From an uncultured Butyrivibrio sp. (GTDB lineage: Bacteria > Bacillota > Clostridia > Lachnospirales > Lachnospiraceae), in NCBI GenBank assembly GCA_910577605.1, contig CAJTON010000033.1, positions 1,226 to 14,571 of the forward strand: a stretch of 13,346 nt of DNA, written 5' to 3'. Made by a program: the position numbers and the translations under genes. The notes beneath the pieces are model-generated. The model worked only from the letters and a program-made list of their open reading frames with translations. It was not told the origin of the DNA and ran no database searches. This document shows, piece by piece, positions 1 through 7,516 of the stretch (the first letter of the stretch is position 1; every line of letters begins with the position of its first letter).

Positions 1-148
1 CATACACCGCAAGCCTTCCGTCCGGCAGAATGTCAATGTTGTGTATTTCGGTCGTATGCCACCCGTCGTCAGAATAATACCTGACGCCTTCAATCCTGCC
101 CTTAAGATATTCTTTAAGAGCGTTTAATTCGTCGCTGCTTATACGCAT
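1..148 (-). CDS. Small phage protein downstream of gpI, partial (runs off left edge)
   Basis: An open frame starts at an ATG at 148 (MRISSDELNALKEY...) and continues to the left edge, showing 49 residues. A GGAGG ribosome binding site at 159-163 overlaps the stop codon of the preceding gpI gene, so the two are probably translationally coupled. The visible part is a short charged helix followed by a strand-rich stretch with YYSDDGW and ILPDGRL. I do not recognise a named family. Small proteins of this kind lie between gpI and the tail fibre genes in Firmicutes prophages with contractile tails, so a role in or near the tail fibre is inferred from position only. Confidence 0.6.
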   Translation of the reverse strand, partial: MRISSDELNALKEYLKGRIEGVRYYSDDGWHTTEIHNIDILPDGRLAVY

Positions 149-155
149 ATAGCCT

Positions 156-818
156 TTACCTCCAATCTGTTACGATTCCGCATGACTGCACAATATCTAC
201 GCACTCTCCTGTAAATACCGCTGCGGCGGCGTAAGACGGCATTGTGCCGCATATCACATCTTCGCCGCACGGATTATAGGAAAGTTCGTAAATGTCGCTT
301 TCCTCGCATATTTTAAGCTCCGTGCCGCTCTGCAAAGTCAGATAGTCAAAAATCGACCTTGCATTCTTCACCTCGTTTATGTATTTTAAAAACTCGGATA
401 TTTCCACCGTCGTAACCGAGGACGCCGCCGCGATACGGAAGTGATATTTTTCTCCCGCATACGAAGTCCATTCCTCTATCGCCGTGTCGTTGTTTCGGAA
501 TACAATATTTATCATCTCTTCCATTGCCGCCGAAGTTCCGAGCTTCATATACCAGTACTGCGAGTTTATTATGAGCTGCCGCTTTACGTCTGACGGCAGC
601 CCGGAATTGTAAAACAGCGCCCGGCAGTCCGCCGCCATGTAATCAAGATATTTTTCGTCTACGGATTCGACGGCGCACCATACCTTTACTTTTTTTGCGC
701 GCTCCAAGAGCTTCTTGATCTGTATGTCGCAAGCATACATAAAGGCTTTGGTGCGGGAATCCTTTAAATTAGCCGGGACGGACTGATATAATCCGCCCAC
801 CTCGGACATATTAATCAT
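156..818 (-). CDS. Phage tail protein I (P2 gpI / Mu gp48-like baseplate protein)
   Basis: This is a baseplate-periphery protein that in P2-like and Mu-like phages joins the gpJ wedge to the tail fibres. It is recognised by position directly after gpJ and by its N-terminal half: a short leader (SEVGGLYQSVPANLKD), helices, then a QLIINSQYWYMKLGTSAAMEEMI segment typical of the P2 gpI family, where the chain is threaded through an aromatic-rich region. The start chosen is the ATG at 818, because GGAGGG at 826-831 sits 7 nt upstream. A TTG two codons earlier is in frame but overlaps the spacer. This gives 220 residues. The gene overlaps the end of gpJ by 8 bp. The C-terminal part, with several cysteines, is likely the variable fibre-facing part (inference). 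Confidence 0.8.
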   Translation of the reverse strand: MINMSEVGGLYQSVPANLKDSRTKAFMYACDIQIKKLLERAKKVKVWCAVESVDEKYLDYMAADCRALFYNSGLPSDVKRQLIINSQYWYMKLGTSAAMEEMINIVFRNNDTAIEEWTSYAGEKYHFRIAAASSVTTVEISEFLKYINEVKNARSIFDYLTLQSGTELKICEESDIYELSYNPCGEDVICGTMPSYAAAAVFTGECVDIVQSCGIVTDWR

Positions 819-1968
819 CTTCAAGCCCTCCGTATGCCATATTTACGGACACGGCGGAGGCTATCTGTGTATCCGATATGACGGTAAATCCCGGCTTGCG
901 TATTTCCGCGCGCTTAACGCCCGCTGCCCTAAGAAACTCCACAAGCACGTCCGTGTTAATGTCCACGCCTATATGCGTCCGCTGCCATGCAATATAGGCA
1001 TCCTTTGCCTCCTCTGCCGATGCCTGTATCGTCTCGACATTATCCTTGTTGCTCCGCCCGATATAATATGTAAAATCAAGCTCATACTCCACCACGTCGG
1101 GAGCCGCCACCGTCATTTTGTCCGTAAGCGGCTTTATAGCCGATTCGGAAAGATACGCCGTCAGATCCGCTATAAATCCGGCAGACGGTAAAACTCCCCC
1201 GTTAAGTACAAGACGTATATCAACGGTTGCGTCGTCCGTCGTATTTACCCGGACATCCTCGATCGCTGCCGAATTGTACTGACGCACCCAGTATATATAA
1301 GCGTCCTCCGGTCCTGCCGTGGAATATGCGGACGGAGCAAGGAAAATTCTTTCTCTGTAATCCGCGTCCGATTCCTCGCCGCTGCCGCCGTCCGACTCAG
1401 TGATATTCTGCACACTCTCGATATACGGAATCCTGTCAACCATTGTATTGATCTGTCCCGGCATATATCCGTTTCCTTCGGTTCCCGCCTCGGTACAGGT
1501 TGCGGGGACGTCGGCAAAAAGCTCTCCCGCGGCGATTTCCGCGTAATCGTCCGTGGCGAAAAAGACGTTATCCCCGGAGGTTGCCCTTTTACCTCCCGGA
1601 ATCGCCGTTACCTGTGCGCGCGGCTCCTGAAGCGTAAAGCGCAGCACCGTAACAGCCGGTCTTGATTCCTGCTTGAATGTTTTTTTCAAGGCTCCCAAAT
1701 GCTCCAGATAATCTCCGTATGCATACTTAAGGAAATTCATCTTAAAGCCCTTGTCTATGCACTGATATGCCTGATACAGCTTATTGGCGACTATATCAAG
1801 CTTTATTCTGTCCCTGTCCGCGGGATAAAGCGTTATACTTTCTCCCGTTTCCTCTTTATACAAAGCCTCAAAGTCCGCCACCATTTCCTTTTTCATGCTT
1901 TCTATGTCCACGCCGTCAATCACTGATATATCCGGCAGACCATAAAGTTTATCAACATTAACCGCCAT
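811..1968 (-). CDS. Baseplate J-like protein (gpJ / Mu gp47 family)
   Basis: This is a baseplate wedge protein of contractile tails, 385 residues, close to the usual length for the family. The N-terminal 100 residues are helical and include DRDRIKLDIVANKLYQAYQ and YLEHLGALKK. The central Baseplate_J domain has RFTLQEP, the IPGGKRATSGDNVFFATDD segment and the signature NGYMPGQINTMVD...ITESDGGSGEESDADYRERI. The second half carries the PEDAYIYWVRQ and VEFLRAAGVKRAEI motifs seen in gp47-like proteins. The ATG lies inside the last codons of the upstream gpW gene (11-nt overlap) with only a weak site upstream, which suggests coupled translation. It would assemble with gpW and gpI around the central hub. 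Confidence 0.92.
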   Translation of the reverse strand: MAVNVDKLYGLPDISVIDGVDIESMKKEMVADFEALYKEETGESITLYPADRDRIKLDIVANKLYQAYQCIDKGFKMNFLKYAYGDYLEHLGALKKTFKQESRPAVTVLRFTLQEPRAQVTAIPGGKRATSGDNVFFATDDYAEIAAGELFADVPATCTEAGTEGNGYMPGQINTMVDRIPYIESVQNITESDGGSGEESDADYRERIFLAPSAYSTAGPEDAYIYWVRQYNSAAIEDVRVNTTDDATVDIRLVLNGGVLPSAGFIADLTAYLSESAIKPLTDKMTVAAPDVVEYELDFTYYIGRSNKDNVETIQASAEEAKDAYIAWQRTHIGVDINTDVLVEFLRAAGVKRAEIRKPGFTVISDTQIASAVSVNMAYGGLEDD

Positions 1969-2266
1969 TGTATTTAAGCACCACCTTCGGAATTATTTTA
2001 TCGCCGCCCGCCTCAAAGTCCACCTCCGCAACCGCGAGTCGCGGCTCGTAAAGGCTTATCTGCTCTATCGCCTGTACGCTGTATGCGCCCATTGCCGTAT
2101 GCCCCGCGCGTCCTACCGTGTCAGCCTCCAGTCCCATGCCCCGGTTCTGCGGATTAGTCCCTTTAAGCGTCGTTAAGATCATCGCGGCATTCTCAAGCAG
2201 CTCCCGGCGCAGCTTTGCGTCCGGCGCCGAGTTTAATTCTATTTCCGTGTTTTCAACTGCTATCAC
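1958..2266 (-). CDS. GPW/gp25 family baseplate wedge protein (gpW-like)
   Basis: This is a small baseplate wedge protein with a lysozyme-like fold that lacks lytic activity, homologous to P2 gpW, Mu gp46 and T4 gp25. It is 102 residues, near the family norm. The family features visible are the N-terminal helix with LRRELLENAAMILTTLKGT, the NRGMGLEAD turn, and the C-terminal IEQISLYEPRLAVAEVDFE segment, in which an arginine after a YEPR-type turn is typical. The start codon is GTG at 2266, supported by AGGAGG at 2275-2280 with an 8-nt spacer. The gene lies between gpU and gpJ. Confidence 0.88.
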   Translation of the reverse strand: MIAVENTEIELNSAPDAKLRRELLENAAMILTTLKGTNPQNRGMGLEADTVGRAGHTAMGAYSVQAIEQISLYEPRLAVAEVDFEAGGDKIIPKVVLKYNGG

Positions 2267-2278
2267 CGATAAGTCCTC

Positions 2279-2671
2279 CTATGCGTATTCTCCGAGCGTC
2301 AGCGTGACAGAAGCCTTAACCAGTTCGCCGCCGCTCATTATATGCCCCCATGAGGACGACAGCTTGATTGCCCTCCATCTGCCGGAGCCGATGTTTTTCC
2401 CGCCGATCACCAGAGGGCTTACTTTGCCTTTTTCAACATACTCGATCAGCTTTTCAAGCTCCGCGCGGGGCTTCACTCCGTAATTGGCGTCAAGCTCTAT
2501 GGTAAACGATACGGATTCCGAATCCGCGCCCATAAATTCCCATTTTGACTTTTTGCCGTTTCGCTTATGCTCTCCCCAGCTTCCCGACGCGGAGAGCTGG
2601 AAATTGTGAAAAGACAGGATTTTTTTGTCCGACGTCGTAAATACAACGCCGCCGAAATACCCCACAGCCAT
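2279..2671 (-). CDS. Phage tail protein U (P2 gpU family)
   Basis: This 130-residue protein resembles P2 gpU, a tail protein of contractile-tailed phages. Evidence is the N-terminal GYFGGVVFTTSDKKILSFHNFQLSASGSWGEH region followed by the tryptophan/glycine-rich core (KWEFMGADSESVSFTIELDANYGVKP) and a closing beta region. That pattern of naming the object, stating the frame, then LDA..G..P is common in gpU-like proteins of Firmicutes phages. The ATG at 2671 has a good AAGGAGG site that lies within the last codons of the upstream spike fragment, so the upstream reading frame was probably once coupled to it. The gene looks intact. Confidence 0.8.
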   Translation of the reverse strand: MAVGYFGGVVFTTSDKKILSFHNFQLSASGSWGEHKRNGKKSKWEFMGADSESVSFTIELDANYGVKPRAELEKLIEYVEKGKVSPLVIGGKNIGSGRWRAIKLSSSWGHIMSGGELVKASVTLTLGEYA

Positions 2672-2675
2672 ATTC

Positions 2676-2948
2676 TTATCCTCCTTCGCCCGAATCCTCG
2701 ACAGTAAGCTTGTTTATTACTGCTGTGCCCGAAACGCTTAAGTCCTTAAACGAGGCGGATTCCGTCACGGTAACGCTTCCTGCCGTAACCGCTCCGGCTT
2801 CAATGTTTTCGGCTGATAACAAGCCGGATACCGTCACATTTTCAGCCGTCAAGGATTCAAGCCTGATTTCCCGCGCATCGACGGACAGTGTTTTATCCGC
2901 CGGATCATAGACGATTTTTGTACCGTCCTGAAAAACCTTGCAGAACAT
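2676..2948 (-). pseudogene. C-terminal fragment of a baseplate spike protein (gpV / Mu gp45 type)
   Basis: The frame encodes about 90 residues beginning near CKVFQDGTKIVYDPADKTLSVDA, followed by short beta repeats (ENVTVSGLLSAENIEAG, SVTVTESASFKDLSVSG, AVINKLTV). This DGT-I-YD opening with strand-turn repeats resembles the C-terminal end of phage baseplate assembly protein V/gp45 spikes, which form the trimeric needle of the tail. The first ATG (2948) lies inside the tape measure gene and has no convincing ribosome binding site. The oligonucleotide-binding fold expected in the N-terminal half of a spike is absent. I read it as the remaining 3' end of a spike gene joined by a deletion to the tape measure gene. 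It may still be translated weakly. The alternative is a small independent protein. Confidence 0.6.
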
Positions 2949-4305
2949 TTGCCATACCGATAATTCCGTTGATCACCTTGTAAGCCATTATCGCGCTTCC
3001 GATGCCGATAATGGCTATCTGTATAGCGTCGAAATGATCTATGATCCAGCCGCCCACGCTTGTAAAAATCTTCCATGCCCCGCTTGCCACTTTTCTTACG
3101 GTACTGAAAGCCTTAGAAATCTTAGGCGCAGCTTTCACGGCAAATTCGATGAATTTTTCCGTCAGTACGGGGATATACCCCGCCAAATCGTTGATTATAC
3201 CCTTTAAATCGCCCGAAAATGCCTGCGCAAAGCTTATTTTCGCGTCGTCCGCCGCCGAATTAAGCCGCGAAAACGCGCCCTGCAAGGTGTCCGTAACGGT
3301 GTCCGCCATCTTCTGGAGCGCGCCGTCCGATTCTTCAAGGTCGCCCGACAACTTGCCCCACGCCGAGCCTGTACCGTCCGCCTTCTCTGCCACAGAATCA
3401 AGGAGATAGCCCATTTGAGTATAATAATTAGTTCCAGCGATCTGCGACATATAGTGCGTCTGCTCTTCTGTTGTGAGCTTTGAGAGCGCTTTTTGCGTAT
3501 CTATAAGTACCGTTTCAAGCCCCCGGAAATTTCCAGCGCTGTCAAATACTGACACTCCAAGCTTGTTCATGGCATTTATAGCCGTATCCTTGGAAGTCAT
3601 GCGGACAAGTATTGCGTTAAGCGCAGTTCCTGCCTCCGTACCCTTCTTTCCGTTATTGGCAAGTATTCCTAAAGCGGTTGCGGTTTCATTCAGATTCACT
3701 CCGGCAGTCCGCGCTGCGCCGCCGCACCCGATGAACGCCTCCATTAACGCCTCGGAGGTCGTATTCGCTTTGTTGTTGGCCTGCGTACATATATCCAGAT
3801 AGCCGGACAGACCGTCAACCGAAAGTCCAAGCGCGGACATGGAATCCGTAACAAGGTCGGAACACGTCGCAAGGTCCATCTGCGTCGCCTCGGACAAACG
3901 CAGTACAGGCTCAAGCCCCGCTATTGCGTCGTTGACGTCCCACCCGGCAAGCATCATATAGCCGAGGGCATCGGCAGATTCCGCCGCCGTCTTGGTGGTT
4001 TCCCTCCCCATTTCGCGCGCGACGGCCTCCAACTGCTTATATTCAAAGGCTGACGCCTGCGCGACTGCGGCGGTGTTTGCCATCGACTGTTCAAATTCCG
4101 AATATGTATCTACGGCATCGCTGATAAACTGCCCGACCTTGACGGCGGCGAAAGCTCCTGTAACAAGCTTTGCCGCGGATTTCGCCATGTTTGTTATGGT
4201 ATCAAATCCGCCGCCAACGTCGCGCACGCTGTTTCCGAACGACGCGGCGACCTTACCGCCGACCTGTATCGCGATTTCGTATTCTGTCTTTTTGCTCCCT
4301 GCCAT
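2905..4305 (-). CDS. Tail tape measure protein, C-terminally truncated
   Basis: This is the tape measure protein, which sets tail length and is chaperoned during tube assembly. The start at 4305 is supported by GAGGTG a few bases upstream. An N-terminal helical region (about residues 1-60) is followed by the TP901-type tape measure core (about 65-340) with FEQSMANTAAVAQAS, ALGYMMLAGWDV, LEPVLRLSEAT and SMSALGLSVDGLSGYLD. A helical region and one hydrophobic membrane-like segment (about 430-455, IQIAIIGIGSAIMAYKVI) come next. The frame then ends abruptly after QGFSGRYKNRL by reading out of frame into the spike fragment. Family members are usually several hundred residues longer, so I call it truncated. 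The start overlaps the frameshift extension of the assembly chaperone, as expected. Confidence 0.85.
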   Translation of the reverse strand: MAGSKKTEYEIAIQVGGKVAASFGNSVRDVGGGFDTITNMAKSAAKLVTGAFAAVKVGQFISDAVDTYSEFEQSMANTAAVAQASAFEYKQLEAVAREMGRETTKTAAESADALGYMMLAGWDVNDAIAGLEPVLRLSEATQMDLATCSDLVTDSMSALGLSVDGLSGYLDICTQANNKANTTSEALMEAFIGCGGAARTAGVNLNETATALGILANNGKKGTEAGTALNAILVRMTSKDTAINAMNKLGVSVFDSAGNFRGLETVLIDTQKALSKLTTEEQTHYMSQIAGTNYYTQMGYLLDSVAEKADGTGSAWGKLSGDLEESDGALQKMADTVTDTLQGAFSRLNSAADDAKISFAQAFSGDLKGIINDLAGYIPVLTEKFIEFAVKAAPKISKAFSTVRKVASGAWKIFTSVGGWIIDHFDAIQIAIIGIGSAIMAYKVINGIIGMANVLQGFSGRYKNRL

Positions 4306-4450
4306 ACTCTATCACCTCGTTTGTTATGTCCATGAAATCCGCCAGTCCAAGACTTAAATAAAAATCTATTCCGGTGTTCGTGGACATAGAAAGACGTACA
4401 GCGACTTTTAACAAGTCCTGCCCGTCCGCCGCCCGGATTCCTAGTCGTAG
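4253..4450 (-). CDS. -1 frameshift extension of the tail assembly chaperone (G-T / gp41-gp42 type)
   Basis: The -1 frame relative to the chaperone is open from the slippery site (first new codon CTA at 4450) to a TAA at 4255-4253, adding 65 residues (LRLGIRAADGQDLLKV...EYGREQKDRIRNRDTGRR). It has no start codon with a ribosome binding site near its beginning, so it is most simply made as a fusion: 117 codons of the chaperone plus 65, about 182 residues. It overlaps the first 53 nt of the tape measure gene. Long and short chaperones encoded by a -1 frameshift just upstream of the tape measure gene are conserved in lambda (G/GT), P2 (E/E') and Mu-like phages. The extended form usually contacts the tape measure protein. 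Confidence 0.7.
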   Translation of the reverse strand, partial: LRLGIRAADGQDLLKVAVRLSMSTNTGIDFYLSLGLADFMDITNEVIEYGREQKDRIRNRDTGRR

Positions 4451-4800
4451 AAAAAATTTACTACACGGTTTTTGACCGCCATCATCTCCCTCACGGGAAG
4501 CTGATCAAAGAACTCGATCGGCAGTCCTGTCGCCTTCTGCGCCGTGATCTTGGCGTAAGTGACCGTATTCTCCGGCGTTATGCTCGTGATCCCGTATCTG
4601 TAAAATTTCTTTTCGATGTCCGCCAAGTCCCTTGCGGTAAGCTTTTCAAGGCACGACATATCCAATCCGTCGTATGTATCATCCTCAAACGTATAAGGTT
4701 TTGCAAATTTTACATACGCATCAAGGGATTCCTCCGCATTTTCCGCCACGAAAGCCTCATCCCCGGTTACTGTGCTTATTTCATCCGAATACACTTCCAT
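4441..4800 (-). CDS. Tail assembly chaperone, short form (gpE / Mu gp41-like)
   Basis: This cytoplasmic assembly factor is thought to coat the tape measure protein before the tube polymerises around it, and it does not enter the virion. It has an acidic N-terminus (MEVYSDEISTVTGDEAF), then KFAKPYTFEDDTYDGLDMSCLEKLTARDLADIEKKF and a final FFDQLPVREMMAVKNRVVNFFYD. Charged KPY-F-D...L..L...D text with an R-hydrophobic C-terminus is typical of these chaperones. The start chosen is ATG 4800, because GGAGG at 4809-4813 is 8 nt upstream. The ATG at 4815 would contain that site within its own first codons. It has 119 residues and sits between tail tube and tape measure, the conserved position. Confidence 0.8.
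   Translation of the reverse strand: MEVYSDEISTVTGDEAFVAENAEESLDAYVKFAKPYTFEDDTYDGLDMSCLEKLTARDLADIEKKFYRYGITSITPENTVTYAKITAQKATGLPIEFFDQLPVREMMAVKNRVVNFFYD
4450..4459 (-). promoter_or_regulatory. -1 frameshift slippery sequence
   Basis: In the chaperone reading frame the end of the gene reads GTA GTA AAT TTT TTC TAC GAC TAG. It contains two overlapping canonical X-XXY-YYZ heptamers: A-AAT-TTT (4459-4453) and T-TTT-TTC (4456-4450). They lie only two sense codons before the zero-frame stop, the usual place for phage chaperone frameshifts. I did not identify a definite downstream pseudoknot, though GGGCGGCGGACGGGC just beyond the stop is GC-rich. Confidence 0.7.
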
Positions 4801-4820
4801 ATTTTTGTCCTCCATTCGTT

Positions 4821-5339
4821 TTAAATCTGACTCCTGATCTTTTCAAGCAAATCGACGCCGCCCATAATAAAGATGCTGTTAAGCTTATCAAGCTCCACCT
4901 GCGTACTGTTGTTTATCGCAATCTTTATATAGGTGATCTCCTTCGTGATCGAGGCCTGCCCTTTTCCGCCCTGTTTAAAGGCTCCCGGATTGATAGTAAG
5001 CGTTCTACCCTTGATTGTAATCGTAACGTAATCCGTATCCTTATTCTGCGTCTGGGTGTTGAATATCTCCATTGAGCCGCGCAGAATAACGGGGTTGGAG
5101 CTTCTCGCAAACGCGAAGAAATCTTCGGAAATATTCTCGAACGGTATTTCTATCTTCATGCTTCCGAAACTTCCAATGACCTCGCTCTCGATTTCTCCTC
5201 CAAGTCCGGCAACATTGAGCGTATCGGTCAAAGGCTCGAATGAGGGAAGCGTGATTTCCGACGATACGCCGATCAGTTTCGTTTTTCCGTCATACACATT
5301 AAAACGGTTGATTTTGTCCGGCAGTTTGTACTTATCCAT
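4821..5339 (-). CDS. Phage major tail tube protein (contractile tail, gpFII-type)
   Basis: This is the inner tube subunit of the contractile tail, 172 residues, within the range for P2 FII-like and Mu gpM-like tubes. Characteristic features are the early KINRFNVYDGKTKLIGVSSEITLPSFEPLTDTLNVAGLGGEIE segment, the FGSMKIEIPFENIS strand pair, and the later QGGKGQASITKEITYIKIAIN strand with a closing helix. This is the usual layout for this tube family. The start is ATG 5339, with AAGGAGGAACAAGC immediately upstream; an upstream ATG at 5396 is in frame but would sit inside the sheath gene without a better site. It overlaps the sheath gene stop by 8 bp. Confidence 0.9.
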   Translation of the reverse strand: MDKYKLPDKINRFNVYDGKTKLIGVSSEITLPSFEPLTDTLNVAGLGGEIESEVIGSFGSMKIEIPFENISEDFFAFARSSNPVILRGSMEIFNTQTQNKDTDYVTITIKGRTLTINPGAFKQGGKGQASITKEITYIKIAINNSTQVELDKLNSIFIMGGVDLLEKIRSQI

Positions 5340-6816
5340 TGCTTGTTCCTCCTTCCAAAGCCGCCTGTAAGATAGTAGGATCGAACTCAAACACATTCGT
5401 TATATCCTCCATAGGCGGGTATGTAGCCAAGCGCTCCTTAAAAGTGATATGTCCGGCAAGAATCTGCTCGATAGGGTTTTCGTCCCTGCTAAAGGAAATT
5501 TCGCCTCCGGCAATGTCGCCGGAACCCTTTAAGCTGTTAAGTGCAAGGTTCTCGCCGAGAACAACGTCCTCAATCGTGCGGTAATTTATCTTATTGCCGA
5601 CCGAGGAAAAGAAATGGCGCTTGAAATTGTTTTCGATGTAATCGAACATCATTACTGACGTTACCCATCTGTCCACAACGTCGGCTGACTGCGGATATAC
5701 CGCCGTATTATTGCCCCACGCGAGGAAACCGTCGATATTGACGGCGGAAATCACGCCGTTGGCGTTGAGGTAATCGTTAGCCTCGTCGAGATCAAAATTT
5801 ATCTCCGTTCCGTCCTCAAGCACAAGCCCGCTTATCTTAAGCAGCTTATTATCGGGCGATTCTGACGGTACGCCGCCGTTGTCGGCAGCTAAACGCTGTA
5901 AAAGCGCCGCAAGCTGCGCCGAAAAATAATAAACGTATCCGTCAACATTTACCTTCGGCCACACGGCAAAGGTGCGGCGGTCAGAATAGCCGTTGCTGTT
6001 TTTCCAGTCCCTGACAGCGTCTATGCTCTGCGCGCCCGCCTCCGACGAATCAATATCGGATATACACTTACATGAAAACAGACTGTAAATAAGCTGCGAC
6101 TTTGCCGCAAGCGCGGTATTTACTGCCGGAACCTGCGAAAATCCCGGAGCAATGAGCGTACCCGGAATAATGCCGTATTTGGGAAAAATATCAGCTATGA
6201 CCTCCAAGCCCTTTTTAACGCGCTTAGAAACGTCATAGCCGCCTATTATATCCTCATATGTCACTCCTTCGGGATTAAGCTTTGAGTAAGCTACGCTTAC
6301 GCTGTTTCCGATCTTTGACACTCCCGCCTCTGTAAACCCGATTATTACGGTTCCGTCATCCGCAAACGAGGTCACATAATCCTCATTGACTGTAAGAGCC
6401 TCCTCCGAATCGGGATTTGTAACGGTTATCGTATCAAGCAGGACGCCCTCGGCGTCGATCAGCGCTTTTTTGTTGGCAACCGTACATTCCGCGCCCGTCA
6501 CCGCCGTAATATGATTCTCATTGTTAGGATCAAGGACATTGATCATAACAAGAGGCGCAACAGCGAATACGTTAAACGACGCGTATACGCTCTGCATTAT
6601 GGTGTACTTCTTAAAGTCCTCGCTCCAGCCCATCTTGGCGACCGCGTCAGCCCTCGAATATGCCGCAATCGGCACATTCGCCGCTTTGTACGGGTCCTCC
6701 GCCATGTTTACCGGAGCCGTGCCGATTACAACGGTCACATTTGCCGTACTCGTAACCGGCGTTGCTATCGCGGTTGCTTTTCTCGCAGTCGCAATACCGT
6801 GTTTGTAAATTGACAT
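5332..6816 (-). CDS. Phage tail sheath protein
   Basis: This is the contractile outer sheath subunit, 494 residues, a normal length for compact myovirus sheaths. The N-terminus (MSIYKHGIATARKATAIATPVTSTANVTVVIGTAPVN) is the typical handshake arm followed by the VVIGTAP strand. An inserted beta domain (about residues 110-200) contains repeated TVTN/VNEDYVT elements. The conserved C-terminal core includes LIAPGFSQVPAVNTALAAKSQ, the GFLAWGNNTAVYP segment typical of sheath proteins, and DYIENNFKRHFFSSVGNKIN. It begins at TAATG shared with the stop of the previous gene, with AAGGAGA upstream. It shows that the tail is contractile. Confidence 0.95.
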   Translation of the reverse strand: MSIYKHGIATARKATAIATPVTSTANVTVVIGTAPVNMAEDPYKAANVPIAAYSRADAVAKMGWSEDFKKYTIMQSVYASFNVFAVAPLVMINVLDPNNENHITAVTGAECTVANKKALIDAEGVLLDTITVTNPDSEEALTVNEDYVTSFADDGTVIIGFTEAGVSKIGNSVSVAYSKLNPEGVTYEDIIGGYDVSKRVKKGLEVIADIFPKYGIIPGTLIAPGFSQVPAVNTALAAKSQLIYSLFSCKCISDIDSSEAGAQSIDAVRDWKNSNGYSDRRTFAVWPKVNVDGYVYYFSAQLAALLQRLAADNGGVPSESPDNKLLKISGLVLEDGTEINFDLDEANDYLNANGVISAVNIDGFLAWGNNTAVYPQSADVVDRWVTSVMMFDYIENNFKRHFFSSVGNKINYRTIEDVVLGENLALNSLKGSGDIAGGEISFSRDENPIEQILAGHITFKERLATYPPMEDITNVFEFDPTILQAALEGGTSNG

Positions 6817-7055
6817 TATTTCTTTTCTCCTTCCAAATATTTTAAAATGCTGTTATAAGAAACATTTTCTACGCTCCCCCGCTCGGACAGCGATTTTGTT
6901 GTCTCCGTTATCCTGTCTACGGGAACCAAAAGCTTGTTGACCGCCGGAACTTTTTCGGCAACCATCGTCAAATCTTTAGGCAGACCGCCAATAAATACGG
7001 TCGTGCTTTTTACGATCCCCGGAATTGACGGTCCCATATACATAAGCTGTTTCAA
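6816..7055 (-). CDS. Small phage protein between tail terminator and sheath
   Basis: This 79-residue protein follows the presumed tail terminator and precedes the sheath gene, a slot held by a small uncharacterised protein in Mu-like phages (gp38). The start is best placed at TTG 7055, because TTGA overlaps the stop of the preceding gene by 4 bp and AGGAGG lies 10 nt upstream. An ATG at 7043 has the site too far away, and one at 7094 lies inside the preceding gene. The sequence (KQLMYMGPSIPGIVKSTTVFIGGLPKDLTM...) has no motif that I recognise. The function is unknown; a tail role is inferred from position. Confidence 0.7.
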   Translation of the reverse strand: MKQLMYMGPSIPGIVKSTTVFIGGLPKDLTMVAEKVPAVNKLLVPVDRITETTKSLSERGSVENVSYNSILKYLEGEKK

Positions 7056-7516
7056 ATAAATCTGTCCTCCTCTCTGATAACAGGCATCTCCCACCGGCTT
7101 TCGATCCCGCCGATGAAATAAGGGTATGTGTCCTCCGGCTGTACAAAGTTCCTGAAAGGGTATTCCGGTCGGAACGCCCCCGCGACAATGCCCTTGCGGA
7201 AGATGTGCTGACTTATCAGCTCTTCGATCTGTATCACGTCGCGGAAACCCTGTTTGTCCTTTACTCTGTCGATGATCCCTATAATAAAATACACGCTGAC
7301 CATTTTTGACGCCGTAATGTCTGCGATTTCGGATTCGTCAAAGCAGATGCACACATACGGATATTGCTTCTCGTCCTCTTTTCCCTCTTTCAAGGGCAGA
7401 TTCTGCGTATAAATATTAACAGGTATCAGATTATCCTTTGCAGAACGGAGCCTGAAATCCTTCAAGGCTTCCGCCGTTTCTGCTTTCAGTCCGTCCAGTA
7501 AGTCGATTTCCGTCAT
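7052..7516 (-). CDS. Presumed tail terminator / tail completion protein
   Basis: This 154-residue protein lies between the gpZ-like protein and the sheath region, where the tail terminator (gpU of lambda, Mu gp37) is found. It begins with a helical MTEIDLLDGLKAETAEALKDF, has a strand-rich core (QYPYVCICFDESEI, MVSVYFIIGIID) and a following helix (FRDVIQIEELISQHIF), a mixed alpha-beta pattern that fits terminator proteins. The ATG at 7516 shares TAATG with the preceding stop and has GGAGGTACATA upstream. No catalytic motif is seen. The assignment rests mainly on gene order and secondary-structure pattern. Confidence 0.6.
   Translation of the reverse strand: MTEIDLLDGLKAETAEALKDFRLRSAKDNLIPVNIYTQNLPLKEGKEDEKQYPYVCICFDESEIADITASKMVSVYFIIGIIDRVKDKQGFRDVIQIEELISQHIFRKGIVAGAFRPEYPFRNFVQPEDTYPYFIGGIESRWEMPVIREEDRFI

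Noticed and set aside
2849..3076. A leftward 75-codon frame (MEDFYKRGRLDHRSF...) within the tape measure gene
   Set aside because: It is Arg/His/Tyr-rich as typical of out-of-frame translation, and it overlaps a well supported gene in another frame without its own initiation site.
6521..6808. A hydrophobic rightward frame of about 95 codons opposite the sheath N-terminus, looking like a membrane protein
   Set aside because: It is the antisense of an Ala/Thr/Val-rich sheath region, which gives hydrophobic codons by chance. It has no ribosome binding site and no independent promoter.
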